Of a stretch of 64,000 nucleotides of DNA, positions 53,793-62,804 are shown piece by piece. The DNA comes from Flavobacterium defluvii. Lineage in GTDB: Bacteria > Bacteroidota > Bacteroidia > Flavobacteriales > Flavobacteriaceae. The translations under genes were made by a program, and so were the position numbers. How positions within the stretch are numbered: the first letter of the stretch is position 1; every line of letters starts with the position of its first letter. A model generated the notes under the pieces. The model had not been told where the DNA came from. It ran no database searches and saw only the letters and a list, made by a program, of their open reading frames with translations. Location of the stretch: positions 1-64,000 of the forward strand of contig NZ_FQWC01000014.1 of the NCBI RefSeq assembly GCF_900129555.1, given 5' to 3'.

Positions 53793-56700
53793 TTATAAGA
53801 ACCCATATCCGGTTCGTCCATTTGGTTTTGGTTTTGGTTTTGGTTTTGGTTTTGGTTTTGGTTTTGGTGCTGGATTTGGCGTTGGCGTTGGCGTTGGCTT
53901 TGGCTTTGGTGTGTTTGGAGCAGGAAGCGGTTTTGGTGATCCCGGATCTTTAGGGTCATATGGTAAATCTTTATAAATTACAAACACAAGAGGATCAGTT
54001 TTTGGTGAATAAAACTGTAAAGTCCCATCGGGTGCCGTTAAATAACCATTTATTTTCATTTTTCTATTTCCCGCTTTGTCTGGTACAGAAAAATCGTCAT
54101 TGTAATGATCTTCATCATAAGAACCATGGCTATGTACATCCGCAGTTGGAATAGTACCAGCTGGGGCAGGACTTGGAGTAACTCGATAACCTAACTTACT
54201 TATTTCAGGTGGACCATACGAATATTTTGTTTTTCCTTTAACTTTACTCTTACCAATGGTTGAACCATACTCTTTTGAGCTTTTTATCGAAGCAGCATTG
54301 TACTGTTCTCCCCAGTTTAAAGCGGCTTCTTCTTCCGTATTAAACAATTTATATGGCTCCAAACCTTCTAATTCTCTACAATCTATCACACGATTCCCGC
54401 TAAAGACGTATGGTGCCCAATCATTATAATCTTCAGTTAATGGGTCAATAGTCATAAATCTACCAATCGTATAATCGTAGTTTCTATACTTAAAACTGTC
54501 CCAGTTCAGTCCCAGCTCGTCCTGACGCTCCTGCTCTTGGAACTTATACTTATTATCAGTTCCATTAATGGTACCATTATATCCTTTCTGCATTAATCCA
54601 AAAGCATAGTAATTGTTTTCCTGTACAATTTCACTGGTGTTTACAACGCCGTTATTGTCTTTGTCCTGATAGCTTAAACGTATATTTCCTAAATGGTCTT
54701 TGTACTGGTAAATATAGCTATAAATTCCCGCATTGTAAACTATATACCCTTCAGGCTGAGAGAACTGCTTTAAAATATTGTTTTCATATATAAAACTTCC
54801 TGCATAATCGGTACTGCTTCCTGTACTTATAGTTTTACGCAGTTTTACGCCTTCAGCATCATATACATAATTTATGGTACCTCCGTTTATAACTACTGAG
54901 GTAGGAAGGTTTAAATGATTGTAACTTATGGCTGTAATTTTTTTATTGGCATCGGTCTTCATGTTACCGTTATTATCATAAGTATACTCCACAGTTGTAC
55001 TGCTTCCATTATTAAATCCTTCTGTACTGCCAGAGGTATCTTCAACTTTGGTAAGTTTGTTTCCTGTATCATAGGTATAGGCCAGATTGTCCATTGTACC
55101 AAACGTTGTAGCTGTAACGTTTGTGTTTCCTAATCTAAGGATACTCATGATATTTCCGTTTTTATCATAACTTAAGCCTTCGTTGTACCTTCCTGCGTTA
55201 AGAGTTGAGTTGTCTGTAGCCTGAGTCAATCGGTTTAATTGGTCATAGGTATAGGTATAATTTTTTAAGCTGCTGTCAGTATTGGCTGTTTTCCAAAAAG
55301 TCTGACTGATATTTCCATTAAACAATGGTGTTCCGGAAGTTGGTGTATTGTAGTTAATTTGAAAAGCAAACAGTTTGCTTCCAAGTGTAGTAACATTATT
55401 GATACCTTTCAGCCAGCCTCTCACATTATAAGTATAATCGATACTCTGCAGTCGTGACTGTGAGATTTTACCTCCAACCCCTTTTGTCATTAACTGTCCT
55501 AGATTATCATAGGCATTATCAGCGATAACTTCCTGTGCCTGGCTGTTTATGGTTTGTTTTTGTGTCAATAAGCGTCCGACATGATCGTAATCAAAAACAT
55601 CCACTAATGTAATCTGCGGGTCTGTTCCTTTTTGATGTGTACTGGTTGTTTCTATAGGTTTATCTGTAAAATCAAGTTTTGTTTTAACAGTAGCTGTAAC
55701 TGTCAGGTAATTATTTTTGCTGTAGTTGTAAATAGGCCTTCCTTTTGCATCATAATAGTTTACATTGGTAATCCAATTGCTGGTGCCTAGAACACGTATT
55801 TTAGAGCAGGTATTTAATCCTTTTGCATTGGAAATAGGGGTAATTCCGTAAGACTGAACTGAAGTTCCTCCATCCAGATCAATACTGCTGTAATCATCAT
55901 AATAAGTTATTGTGAACAAATCTAATCCTGTATTTGGAAAAGCGTTATTAGAATAATTTACCGAAGTTGTATTAATAGTCAAAGGCGTTGTAACTTTACT
56001 CTCGAATACAGCTGCCGCTGCATTGGCAAGTCCCTGAACTGCAGTTCTGCTTACTTGTGTGGCATTTACATAGTCACCCGTATAAACAGGTCTGCTAAAA
56101 GCATCGTATTTAGTAAACAGCCATTTATTGGCAATTCTTAGATTGGCATCTTGTGTCAAAATAGGCCTGTCTAATTTATCGTAAATAATATATTCCCAAT
56201 CTTTACCGGGAAGTTTTTTCTCTACCAATCTGTTTTTATCATCATATTTATATTGATAACATAATTCATTTAAGACGGCTGCAGTGACTGCTCCATCGGC
56301 TTTTGGCGGAATAACATAGGTTAAATTACCATAGATATCATAAACATAATAGGTTTCATGCGATGTATTGGTTAAAACCAGATTTACCATCGAGTTTCCG
56401 TAGGTTTTTTTGAGTATGGTACGGCCTTCTTTATCTTTAAATTCCTCAGTGGTATTATTAGTTCCGGAAGTCCAGTTTTCATTTTTTATTACTGTTTTAT
56501 AAAGCTGGCTGCCTCCATAATAAGTAGTTCCTGCACTATTACCTAAACTTATATCGTATACTCCCTGAGAAGCATTCCAGGTTGTTACTGCAGTAAATAG
56601 CTTAACATTATCGGCAGCTGTATTTGCTGTGTAATCTGTTTTTATTTCATGACCAGAATTAACAGCCCATGCACTTCCCGGTGCACCCTGCATTAGAGCT

Positions 56701-57299
56701 CGGTTTAAAGGAGAATCTTCAAACTTTGTTTGAGAAAATGGGTTAGGAGTCGTACTGTTAATATCTGCAGGATAATTTGAAACATAATAGCTGTTAGTAC
56801 TTGCATCAGCTCCGGTTCTATAGGAAGCAATTGTTCCTGTCGCTGCCATGAAAGGAAGATAATTTTTATCCTGCCTTCCAAATCCGTCATAACCAATATG
56901 GGTTACAATATCCTGTTTACTTGGAGAAGCTTTTATGGCGATATTTTGTACAGGTCTTCCCAGTCCATCAAAATAAGTAATAGATTCTATAACATCTTTA
57001 TTGTTTGAAATTCCCGAGGTACTAGCCATTGGGGTTTGAAATGTTCTGGTGAAAATATAATTTTCATTTGAAAAATTCAACGGAATATAAGAATCTGCAT
57101 TAACTGTTGCTAAAAATGTACTGCCTGATTGTATTAAAGTTGTCGGCTGTAGCGTAATACTCTGCGTAGCAATAAGCGTTTCAGTACCTGTAACTGTATA
57201 ATTGCTTTTTGTTATAGTAGCAGGTATCTGTGTTGCGACTTTAAATGATATAAAAACCAATAAAAGGCTGATATAGATATTTTTTAGGATATTTTTCAT
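53793..57299 (-). CDS. Secreted RHS/YD-repeat protein with DUF4329-like tip
   Basis: 1168 residues, signal peptide ending FKVATQ at about 24. N-terminal DUF6443-type region about 60-250 with DVIESITYFDGLGRPVQNIAIKAS; then YD repeats (YVYDIYGNLTYVIPP, YTYDNNGNMKTD, YDKNGNIMSI); RHS core near 900-978 (YKDHLGNIRLSYQD, RQDELGLNWDSFKYRNYDYTIGRFMTIDPL). The variable tip of about 190 residues begins after RELEGLEP; ADVHSHGSYDEDHYNDDFSVPD and GYLTAPDGTLQFYSP match DUF4329, a predicted peptidase-like toxin fold. It ends in a long (Lys-Pro) tract and GRTGYGFL. The immunity-type gene follows. Substrate and target are unknown. Confidence 0.88.
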   Translation of the reverse strand: MKNILKNIYISLLLVFISFKVATQIPATITKSNYTVTGTETLIATQSITLQPTTLIQSGSTFLATVNADSYIPLNFSNENYIFTRTFQTPMASTSGISNNKDVIESITYFDGLGRPVQNIAIKASPSKQDIVTHIGYDGFGRQDKNYLPFMAATGTIASYRTGADASTNSYYVSNYPADINSTTPNPFSQTKFEDSPLNRALMQGAPGSAWAVNSGHEIKTDYTANTAADNVKLFTAVTTWNASQGVYDISLGNSAGTTYYGGSQLYKTVIKNENWTSGTNNTTEEFKDKEGRTILKKTYGNSMVNLVLTNTSHETYYVYDIYGNLTYVIPPKADGAVTAAVLNELCYQYKYDDKNRLVEKKLPGKDWEYIIYDKLDRPILTQDANLRIANKWLFTKYDAFSRPVYTGDYVNATQVSRTAVQGLANAAAAVFESKVTTPLTINTTSVNYSNNAFPNTGLDLFTITYYDDYSSIDLDGGTSVQSYGITPISNAKGLNTCSKIRVLGTSNWITNVNYYDAKGRPIYNYSKNNYLTVTATVKTKLDFTDKPIETTSTHQKGTDPQITLVDVFDYDHVGRLLTQKQTINSQAQEVIADNAYDNLGQLMTKGVGGKISQSRLQSIDYTYNVRGWLKGINNVTTLGSKLFAFQINYNTPTSGTPLFNGNISQTFWKTANTDSSLKNYTYTYDQLNRLTQATDNSTLNAGRYNEGLSYDKNGNIMSILRLGNTNVTATTFGTMDNLAYTYDTGNKLTKVEDTSGSTEGFNNGSSTTVEYTYDNNGNMKTDANKKITAISYNHLNLPTSVVINGGTINYVYDAEGVKLRKTISTGSSTDYAGSFIYENNILKQFSQPEGYIVYNAGIYSYIYQYKDHLGNIRLSYQDKDNNGVVNTSEIVQENNYYAFGLMQKGYNGTINGTDNKYKFQEQERQDELGLNWDSFKYRNYDYTIGRFMTIDPLTEDYNDWAPYVFSGNRVIDCRELEGLEPYKLFNTEEEAALNWGEQYNAASIKSSKEYGSTIGKSKVKGKTKYSYGPPEISKLGYRVTPSPAPAGTIPTADVHSHGSYDEDHYNDDFSVPDKAGNRKMKINGYLTAPDGTLQFYSPKTDPLVFVIYKDLPYDPKDPGSPKPLPAPNTPKPKPTPTPTPNPAPKPKPKPKPKPKPKPNGRTGYGFL
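53821..53868. repeat. Tandem hexanucleotide repeat (tttggt)x8
   Basis: Eight perfect copies of tttggt, then degenerate tttggc/gttggc units to about 53905. On the coding strand it gives the (Lys-Pro) tail of the RHS protein. Because the unit is 6 nt, slippage would change tail length by two residues without a frameshift. Confidence 0.95.
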
Positions 57300-57306
57300 C
57301 GTGATA

Positions 57307-57930
57307 TTAGTTTTTATAGTAGTATTGGTTTTCAGAAATCAAATTGCCTTGTGCATCTTTTACAAATTGCAGCCTTCCGGCACTGTCATAAGTATACGTT
57401 ATCTTGTCTCCTTTAGGGTCTGTGATTGTGCTTACCCCAACGAGTGGCAGATAGGTATAAGTGGTTACCATCGCATTTGGCAGAGCTGTTCTTAAAGCAT
57501 TAAGAGCGGTAATAAGGTCAGCTTCAGTTCCTGTATTGGAAAGGTTCTGCAGGTTGGCAGCATAAGATGAAACCTGGCTGTAATTAGCATTTTCGATTTT
57601 GGCAATAGGCTGTGATTTATTATATCCCCAGATAATTGAAACAGGTGTGCCGTTTTCAAGGGAATATTCCAGAACATTTCCATTACCTAATGTAACACTG
57701 TTGATAACATCAGTATCATAAAGCGTAAAATTTATTTTACGATTAGCATTATTAAACGGGAAGGTTTCAACAAGTCCTTTTGAAGAGTGAATTTCAGTAG
57801 GTAAAAGCAGATTGCCGGTAGCAGTAGTCTGCCCGTATTTAGTCATAGATTCTGATGTCTGTACATTATTGACAAAAGTTTCAGTTTTGATTGGTTTATC
57901 AATTTTGTTTAGGTTTATTAAGCCTTGCAT
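57307..57930 (-). CDS. Downstream part of a split RHS/YD-repeat protein
   Basis: The open reading frame really extends back to 58104 in the same frame as the upstream gene. From 58104 it reads TEYDDNENPTNQKVTTYSYE..., continuing into MQGLINLNKIDKPIKTETF. It ends in typical YD repeats (ITYTYDSAGRLQFVKDAQGN) and stops 7 nt before the next RHS gene. As written it could only be made from an internal ATG, without a signal peptide. It is better seen as the C-terminal quarter of the gene starting at 60729, cut by one stop codon. Confidence 0.75.
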   Translation of the reverse strand: MQGLINLNKIDKPIKTETFVNNVQTSESMTKYGQTTATGNLLLPTEIHSSKGLVETFPFNNANRKINFTLYDTDVINSVTLGNGNVLEYSLENGTPVSIIWGYNKSQPIAKIENANYSQVSSYAANLQNLSNTGTEADLITALNALRTALPNAMVTTYTYLPLVGVSTITDPKGDKITYTYDSAGRLQFVKDAQGNLISENQYYYKN

Positions 57931-58104
57931 CTCTGTAGTCTGTCCTGTAGAAAGTAAATCCTGAGGGTAGCTTAACTGGGTTCTTAATGTTTCATTTTTA
58001 CTGTTTACGGTTTCAGTTTTGGTCAGCTGATAATGAAGCGGGTTTTCGTAGCTGTAAGTAGTTACTTTTTGGTTAGTTGGGTTTTCATTATCATCGTATT
58101 CTGT

Positions 58105-58107
58105 TTA
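58105..58107 (-). other. In-frame TAA splitting the RHS gene
   Basis: The sense strand reads ..ATT ACG ACC ACA ACA TAA ACA GAA TAC GAT.., with open frame on both sides and no frameshift. A single C-to-T change from CAA (Gln) would create it. A sequencing error cannot be excluded. Confidence 0.85.
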
Positions 58108-60729
58108 TGTTGTGGTCGTAATTTCTTTTTTTCCTTGTGAAGTTTGTCCAACTGCATAATAAAACATTCCTGAGCAAAAATCAGCATTTTGGTTGTATGG
58201 CAGGGCAAATGAATCTGGATAATCCTCAGGGAAAACAGGCGCTGCAAAATTACTAAAGACAACATTGTAAGCTAACGATTGTTGTTTTAAAATAATATAT
58301 TGATTGACAATACTACGAATTATCTTGTATGTATTTGGTGAGGTGCCATTTTTATAAATATTTGTTTTTAATAATGATCCTTGGTTCCACATATCATTTT
58401 TGAAAAAAGTAAATGATAAATACATTAATGTAGTTTCAAATGGCTGATTATTTCCTCCAGTCTCTATTCTATATTGAGGCGATTGAAAAACTTTTGGTAG
58501 ACTTCCTGCACTAAAATCGAATAAACGAGATAAAGGAATATTTTCATAAAAATATTCTGTTTTACCATTATTACTTGCGGTTATAGCATCCACATCAAAT
58601 TCTGTAACTTTTCCATAGGTTATGGATGGAGAACCTCCAGTATTGTTATCAAAGATTGATGAACTTGAAAAAACTGGTAATATATCATCGGAAGTTGTGG
58701 TTTGGAAAGTACCTCTTACATAACAGCCATTACCTTCTTTAACTAATGGGTTTTCGTTTTCATATAAGTATTGCTTTATAGCAACAGGATTACTATTCTT
58801 TCCATCATAAGATTTAATAGATTTTATTCTTAATCCCCCGGTTAGTTTTACTGTAGGTGTAGTTGTGCTTCCTGAGTTTTCCTGCCAGCTTGCTGTAATA
58901 GAAGTGAATGGGCATCCATAAGCGCCAATATTTCCTGATCTGTATTCTGTCGCAGATAAAGTATGACTTGAGTTGTTAAACTCTCGAACATATGTGTATG
59001 ATCCTCCCATAGTTAGGGGCGCTGGTCTTCCAAAATACTCACTATCATATTTAACATTTGTGTTACCAGCTCCAGATTCTTGCGTAGCAGCAGAGAATGA
59101 AATATTTAATTTTCCGCTTCCTAAAACATAATTAACAGGAGTAAATACTTTACTTGTTGAGCTGGGACCATAATTAGAATTACAACCAGTACCGTAAACT
59201 ACTACTGTTGAGGTTTTATTTAAAATAGTGGGAGTTGTTACATTTTCAATATATCTATTAGCTTCATATTCAAAAATTGAATAACCACCTTCTGGATATA
59301 TTATTTTTTGTAATATCCCAGACTTCATTAAAGTCTCATTGGCAGTTCGATCACCATTTCCAACTGTTGTATAATAATTGTTTCGTATATCACCTGATAT
59401 ACGATCTAATCTTGTAGGTGGAGATAAATTACCTGTATTAGCATTTATATAACCCCAAAAATCTTTTTTGGTTGTTCCTCTTGATGGAAGCGTTGTCCCT
59501 TCATATTCAAACAAATGTTTTACATTTAGCGTATTGTTTATAATTTGTGTGAGTTTTAAAGATTTATCACGACTGCTAATATTTTTTGTAGAATTATAAG
59601 AATTTGGATTACTTATCCCATCATTTGGATCTGATGTTGTTCTAAATCCTCCCGCTCGGTTATAATAGTCATAAACAAAACTATATTCATTAATTAAAGT
59701 TTTTGTAATACCTTTAAGATTATAAATACTTATCTTATCTAATTTATAATCGTCTATTAAATCTAACCTGTTTTGGTTAGAGTTAAATTCGACAATTCCG
59801 TTGTTAAAATTTATTGATGTTAAAAATTGTCTGCTTGAGTTTGTTTTATCTGGGAAAATAGATTTTAGGGTAGCTGTCTTATTAGGGGCAATCGCATTGT
59901 CAATTAACTGTTCACCAGTCACTATTTGATAATCATAAACACTTGCAAGTGATTTATATTTGAATGAAATTATATCATTTGAACTTTTGCTATTAGGTGG
60001 GATAATTTCAGTTAAAAACCATGAAGAAACATAATCTGGTTTGTAAATGTCTGATGTGTTGTGAACAGTTTCATTAGCATTGTAACCATCTAAAGATTGC
60101 CCAAATCTGTAAATTGTTCCATCTGCTTTAGTTATTTCTAATGTCTGTGTGTTAGTTAGCAACTGATTATTAAATGAAGATGTTTTTACTACTGTATTTT
60201 GAAGATCTTTAAATACAGGTTTATTATTTACAAAATAAAAAGTTCCAGATAGGCCAGGAGCATTTATTATAAATTCATCATATGCAGTATCAACAGGATT
60301 TACTCTATATGGATTATACTGTGAATACAAAAAATTATAATTTGCTTGTGTAAATGCAGCATTATTTATATCAGGAACTCCATAACCAGTATCAGGAATA
60401 CCTTTTACATTTCTGACAACGGCCCCTCCCGAGTTTAAATTCCATCCTAAACCTACCCAAGAAGCAAGTTCATCTAATTGAATTCCTGTACTATTATAGT
60501 TCATATTAATAGGTACGGTTAATTCTTTAGTTTTAATAGTATAAAGCGGAATACTAATATTGATTTTTCCTGTTGAATAATCCACAGGAAACAAACCTTC
60601 TTTAGCAAATGAAGCTGCATTAGGGCTTACAGGGAAATAATTAGGAAGATCTTTGTTAGTTTGGGAGAGAATTGCATTTGGAAGAATAAATGCGATTAGC
60701 AGTAATTTTAAAAAGGTTGTTTTAGACAT
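58105..60729 (-). CDS. Secreted RHS/YD-repeat-family protein, N-terminal part
   Basis: 874 residues to the stop at codon 875. Signal peptide about 1-22 (ILPNAILSQ). The N-terminal region has the start of large Bacteroidota RHS proteins: NAASFAKEGLFPVDYSTGKINISIPLYTIKTKELTVPINMNYNSTGIQLDELASWVGLGWNLNSGG. The middle is a long beta-rich region without catalytic motifs. With the downstream open frame to 57307 the full protein would be about 1139 residues plus the stop position, then adjoin the DUF6443/RHS gene. It may supply an N-terminal shell component. A single nonsense codon probably makes it a pseudogene, unless read through. Confidence 0.8.
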   Translation of the reverse strand: MSKTTFLKLLLIAFILPNAILSQTNKDLPNYFPVSPNAASFAKEGLFPVDYSTGKINISIPLYTIKTKELTVPINMNYNSTGIQLDELASWVGLGWNLNSGGAVVRNVKGIPDTGYGVPDINNAAFTQANYNFLYSQYNPYRVNPVDTAYDEFIINAPGLSGTFYFVNNKPVFKDLQNTVVKTSSFNNQLLTNTQTLEITKADGTIYRFGQSLDGYNANETVHNTSDIYKPDYVSSWFLTEIIPPNSKSSNDIISFKYKSLASVYDYQIVTGEQLIDNAIAPNKTATLKSIFPDKTNSSRQFLTSINFNNGIVEFNSNQNRLDLIDDYKLDKISIYNLKGITKTLINEYSFVYDYYNRAGGFRTTSDPNDGISNPNSYNSTKNISSRDKSLKLTQIINNTLNVKHLFEYEGTTLPSRGTTKKDFWGYINANTGNLSPPTRLDRISGDIRNNYYTTVGNGDRTANETLMKSGILQKIIYPEGGYSIFEYEANRYIENVTTPTILNKTSTVVVYGTGCNSNYGPSSTSKVFTPVNYVLGSGKLNISFSAATQESGAGNTNVKYDSEYFGRPAPLTMGGSYTYVREFNNSSHTLSATEYRSGNIGAYGCPFTSITASWQENSGSTTTPTVKLTGGLRIKSIKSYDGKNSNPVAIKQYLYENENPLVKEGNGCYVRGTFQTTTSDDILPVFSSSSIFDNNTGGSPSITYGKVTEFDVDAITASNNGKTEYFYENIPLSRLFDFSAGSLPKVFQSPQYRIETGGNNQPFETTLMYLSFTFFKNDMWNQGSLLKTNIYKNGTSPNTYKIIRSIVNQYIILKQQSLAYNVVFSNFAAPVFPEDYPDSFALPYNQNADFCSGMFYYAVGQTSQGKKEITTTT

Positions 60730-60881
60730 ATTTGGCGTAAATATTAGAAATGTTAAATGCTTGTAATGCTTTTGTAAGAAAATACAAGTTTAGATTAAAT
60801 TTTGTTAAAATTGAGGGTGAAGCTTTAATAAATGTTTAACAAAAAAAGCTTTATTGTTGATATGTATATGTAAGCTGGTAA

Positions 60882-62018
60882 TTACCCAATAGCACTACTA
60901 AGCTGAAACATTGGTAAATACATACCAACCAATAAAACAGCAACTAAAACTCCAACAAAAAGAATAATAAAAGGTTCAAGAACAGTAGTCATAACTTTAG
61001 ATTGCTGCACGACTTCTTGATTGTATTGTTCACTTAGTTGTTTGAAAACATATTCAGTTTGATTGGTTTCTTCAGCTACTTTTACGAGGGATATAATTCG
61101 GTTGTCGAAAAGTGGAGTATTTTTCAAACTGGAGCTCAAACTATTTCCTTTTAGGATACTGTTTTCAACTTGCTCTAAAGCTTCCTGAAGCGGTACAAAA
61201 CGAATCATTTTTTTGACCATTTGAATACTGTTTAATAAAGGAACTTTTGCAGTGGTAAGCAGCGTTACAGCTTGAGTAAATTGTGCCAAATATACTTTTG
61301 TCATAAAAGGCCCTAAAACTGGAATTTTGACTAAAAAATAATGTAATGCTTTTGTGTATTTGTGATTTTCTTTAAAAAACTGAGTTGAAAAAATTAAAAC
61401 GATTATTGCGAGAAAAAAGTAAAGCCCGTATGTTTTTGTCCAGATGGATAATTTTACAATTAACTGTGTCAAAAAAGGAAGTTCCATATTGTTTTGCTTG
61501 AAAATATCCTGAAACATAGGCACCACATAACTCAACATAAAAATCACAACAAGAACAGCTGTACTCAATACAATTGAAGGATAGGTGAGTGCGGCTACGA
61601 TAATTCTTTTCTGTTCGTTTTTACGTTCAAAAAAACGGCCGAGTTCTTCGCAAACCTGAGCAGTTGTTCCGGTTTCTTCACCAATTTGAATAGAGTAATA
61701 TTCGTATTCTGTAAATGATTTTGATTTTAATAAAGCTTCAGAAAAAGGCTTTCCGTTTACAACATCATTTAGTATTGTCTGGATTAAATCTTTATCAGCA
61801 TTTTTCTTTAATGACTCAATAATCAGAGATAATCCTTCTTTAAAGCTAACACCGGCTTTTAAGAGAACTGCAAGTTCAAGATAAAATGCCTGTTTCTTTT
61901 TATTATTAAAACTGTCACCAAAAAGTGTGATTTCTTTTTTTAAGAGACTTTCAATGCTGTTTGAGTTTTGAGACTGAACAGCTTTTTTATTGGGTGCGTT
62001 TTCTATTTTAAAAGCCAT
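60882..62018 (-). CDS. PilC/GspF-family inner-membrane protein
   Basis: Platform protein of type IV pilus or type II secretion-like machinery. 378 residues, two T2SSF domains with the usual duplicated pattern: AVLLKAGVSFKEGLSLI...YYSIQIGEETGTTAQVCEELGRFFERKNEQKRIIVAALTYP, then the second copy LAQFTQAVTLLTTAKVPLLNSIQMV...ISLVKVAEETNQTEYVFKQLSEQYNQEV. Three membrane segments about 150-172, 200-218 and 350-372. The gene overlaps the upstream pseudopilin gene by 11 nt. No ATPase, prepilin peptidase or secretin gene is visible here. Confidence 0.92.
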   Translation of the reverse strand: MAFKIENAPNKKAVQSQNSNSIESLLKKEITLFGDSFNNKKKQAFYLELAVLLKAGVSFKEGLSLIIESLKKNADKDLIQTILNDVVNGKPFSEALLKSKSFTEYEYYSIQIGEETGTTAQVCEELGRFFERKNEQKRIIVAALTYPSIVLSTAVLVVIFMLSYVVPMFQDIFKQNNMELPFLTQLIVKLSIWTKTYGLYFFLAIIVLIFSTQFFKENHKYTKALHYFLVKIPVLGPFMTKVYLAQFTQAVTLLTTAKVPLLNSIQMVKKMIRFVPLQEALEQVENSILKGNSLSSSLKNTPLFDNRIISLVKVAEETNQTEYVFKQLSEQYNQEVVQQSKVMTTVLEPFIILFVGVLVAVLLVGMYLPMFQLSSAIG

Positions 62019-62484
62019 CTTCCTGATTCATAAAAAAGGTTACGTCATTTTTTTTCGAAACAAAAATCTGGTAATCCGGTAATTCTGTTTCAGCAAATAT
62101 AGACAAAGCATCTATTTGTCCATTACTTATTTCTTTGCCTTTGAAAAATGCTTTGTTCGGAATAATTTTGAGTTTGATCGTGTCAAGATTTCGCATACTG
62201 AACCTTTCCTGAAATGAATAGGTTACTGTATCAATTTCTGAAATCATAATTAATAACTGTTTGCGACTGTCATATATAATTGTGTGCGGTTCATTAAAAT
62301 CCTGCCACAGTTTTTGTTCGAATAAAGATAAAGTACTTGTTTTTTCAAAATTGGTTTGAATAGTATTAATTTGTTTCTGCACAATTCGTAAAACACTAAA
62401 TGCCATACCAACCACAATAGCAGTTATAATCATAACGACTATCATTTCTGATAATGTGAATGATTTTAATTTTCTTGCTGCCAT
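62008..62484 (-). CDS. Pseudopilin-like protein (PulJ/GspJ-type)
   Basis: 158 residues. N-terminus MAARKLKSFTLSEMIVVMIITAIVVGMAFSVL has the prepilin pattern: short basic leader, then F-T-L-x-E and a hydrophobic helix. The residue before the Phe is Ser, not the usual Gly, and Glu5 is kept. The rest is a small beta-rich globular domain with no known ligand. It overlaps the upstream gene by 19 nt and the PilC-like gene by 11 nt, so it is translationally coupled. Confidence 0.8.
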   Translation of the reverse strand: MAARKLKSFTLSEMIVVMIITAIVVGMAFSVLRIVQKQINTIQTNFEKTSTLSLFEQKLWQDFNEPHTIIYDSRKQLLIMISEIDTVTYSFQERFSMRNLDTIKLKIIPNKAFFKGKEISNGQIDALSIFAETELPDYQIFVSKKNDVTFFMNQEDGF

Positions 62485-62804
62485 ACAACTTGTTGTTTTG
62501 TAACTTCTTTAGAAATACTATTTACTGCAGAGATTGTGAACATTCTTTTCGAAGAAGGTTCCAATTCAATATTAATATTCCAATCTTTATAATTTTCCTG
62601 ATAGGGTAATTTTATGACTTTATTTTGAACTTCGTATTCCAGTTCGTTTATTCTAGTTTCAATTCCATGTGTGTTTTTAGAAAAAGTATTGAAAACTAAA
62701 TTATTCAATATCAAACTTGCTACAATGAATATAATTACGACTAAAACTGTGGCTACAATAGCCTCTACTAATGTTGCCGATTTTATTTTTTTTAATACAA
62801 CCAT
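62466..62804 (-). CDS. Pseudopilin-like protein, small
   Basis: 112 residues. N-terminus MVVLKKIKSATLVEAIVATVLVVIIFIVASLIL: basic leader, then a (S)ATLVEA prepilin-like junction and a long hydrophobic helix. Here the +1 residue is Ala rather than Phe and -1 is Ser, so it is further from the consensus than its neighbour. The C-terminal half is short and beta-rich. It overlaps the gene before it by 13 nt. Confidence 0.7.
   Translation of the reverse strand: MVVLKKIKSATLVEAIVATVLVVIIFIVASLILNNLVFNTFSKNTHGIETRINELEYEVQNKVIKLPYQENYKDWNINIELEPSSKRMFTISAVNSISKEVTKQQVVWQQEN

Noticed and set aside
53821..53905. Possible CRISPR or minisatellite array
   Set aside because: Simple hexamer repeat inside a gene, with no spacers and no cas genes.
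53783..53959. N-terminal extension of the NTF2-fold lipoprotein rich in Gln-Asn repeats
   Set aside because: It is the RHS (tttggt)n coding repeat read in another frame and would displace the lipoprotein signal peptide; the ATG at 53782 is better.
54915..55133. Plus-strand ORF of 72 codons within the RHS gene
   Set aside because: Antisense to YD repeats, Cys/Ile-rich reading without a family pattern.
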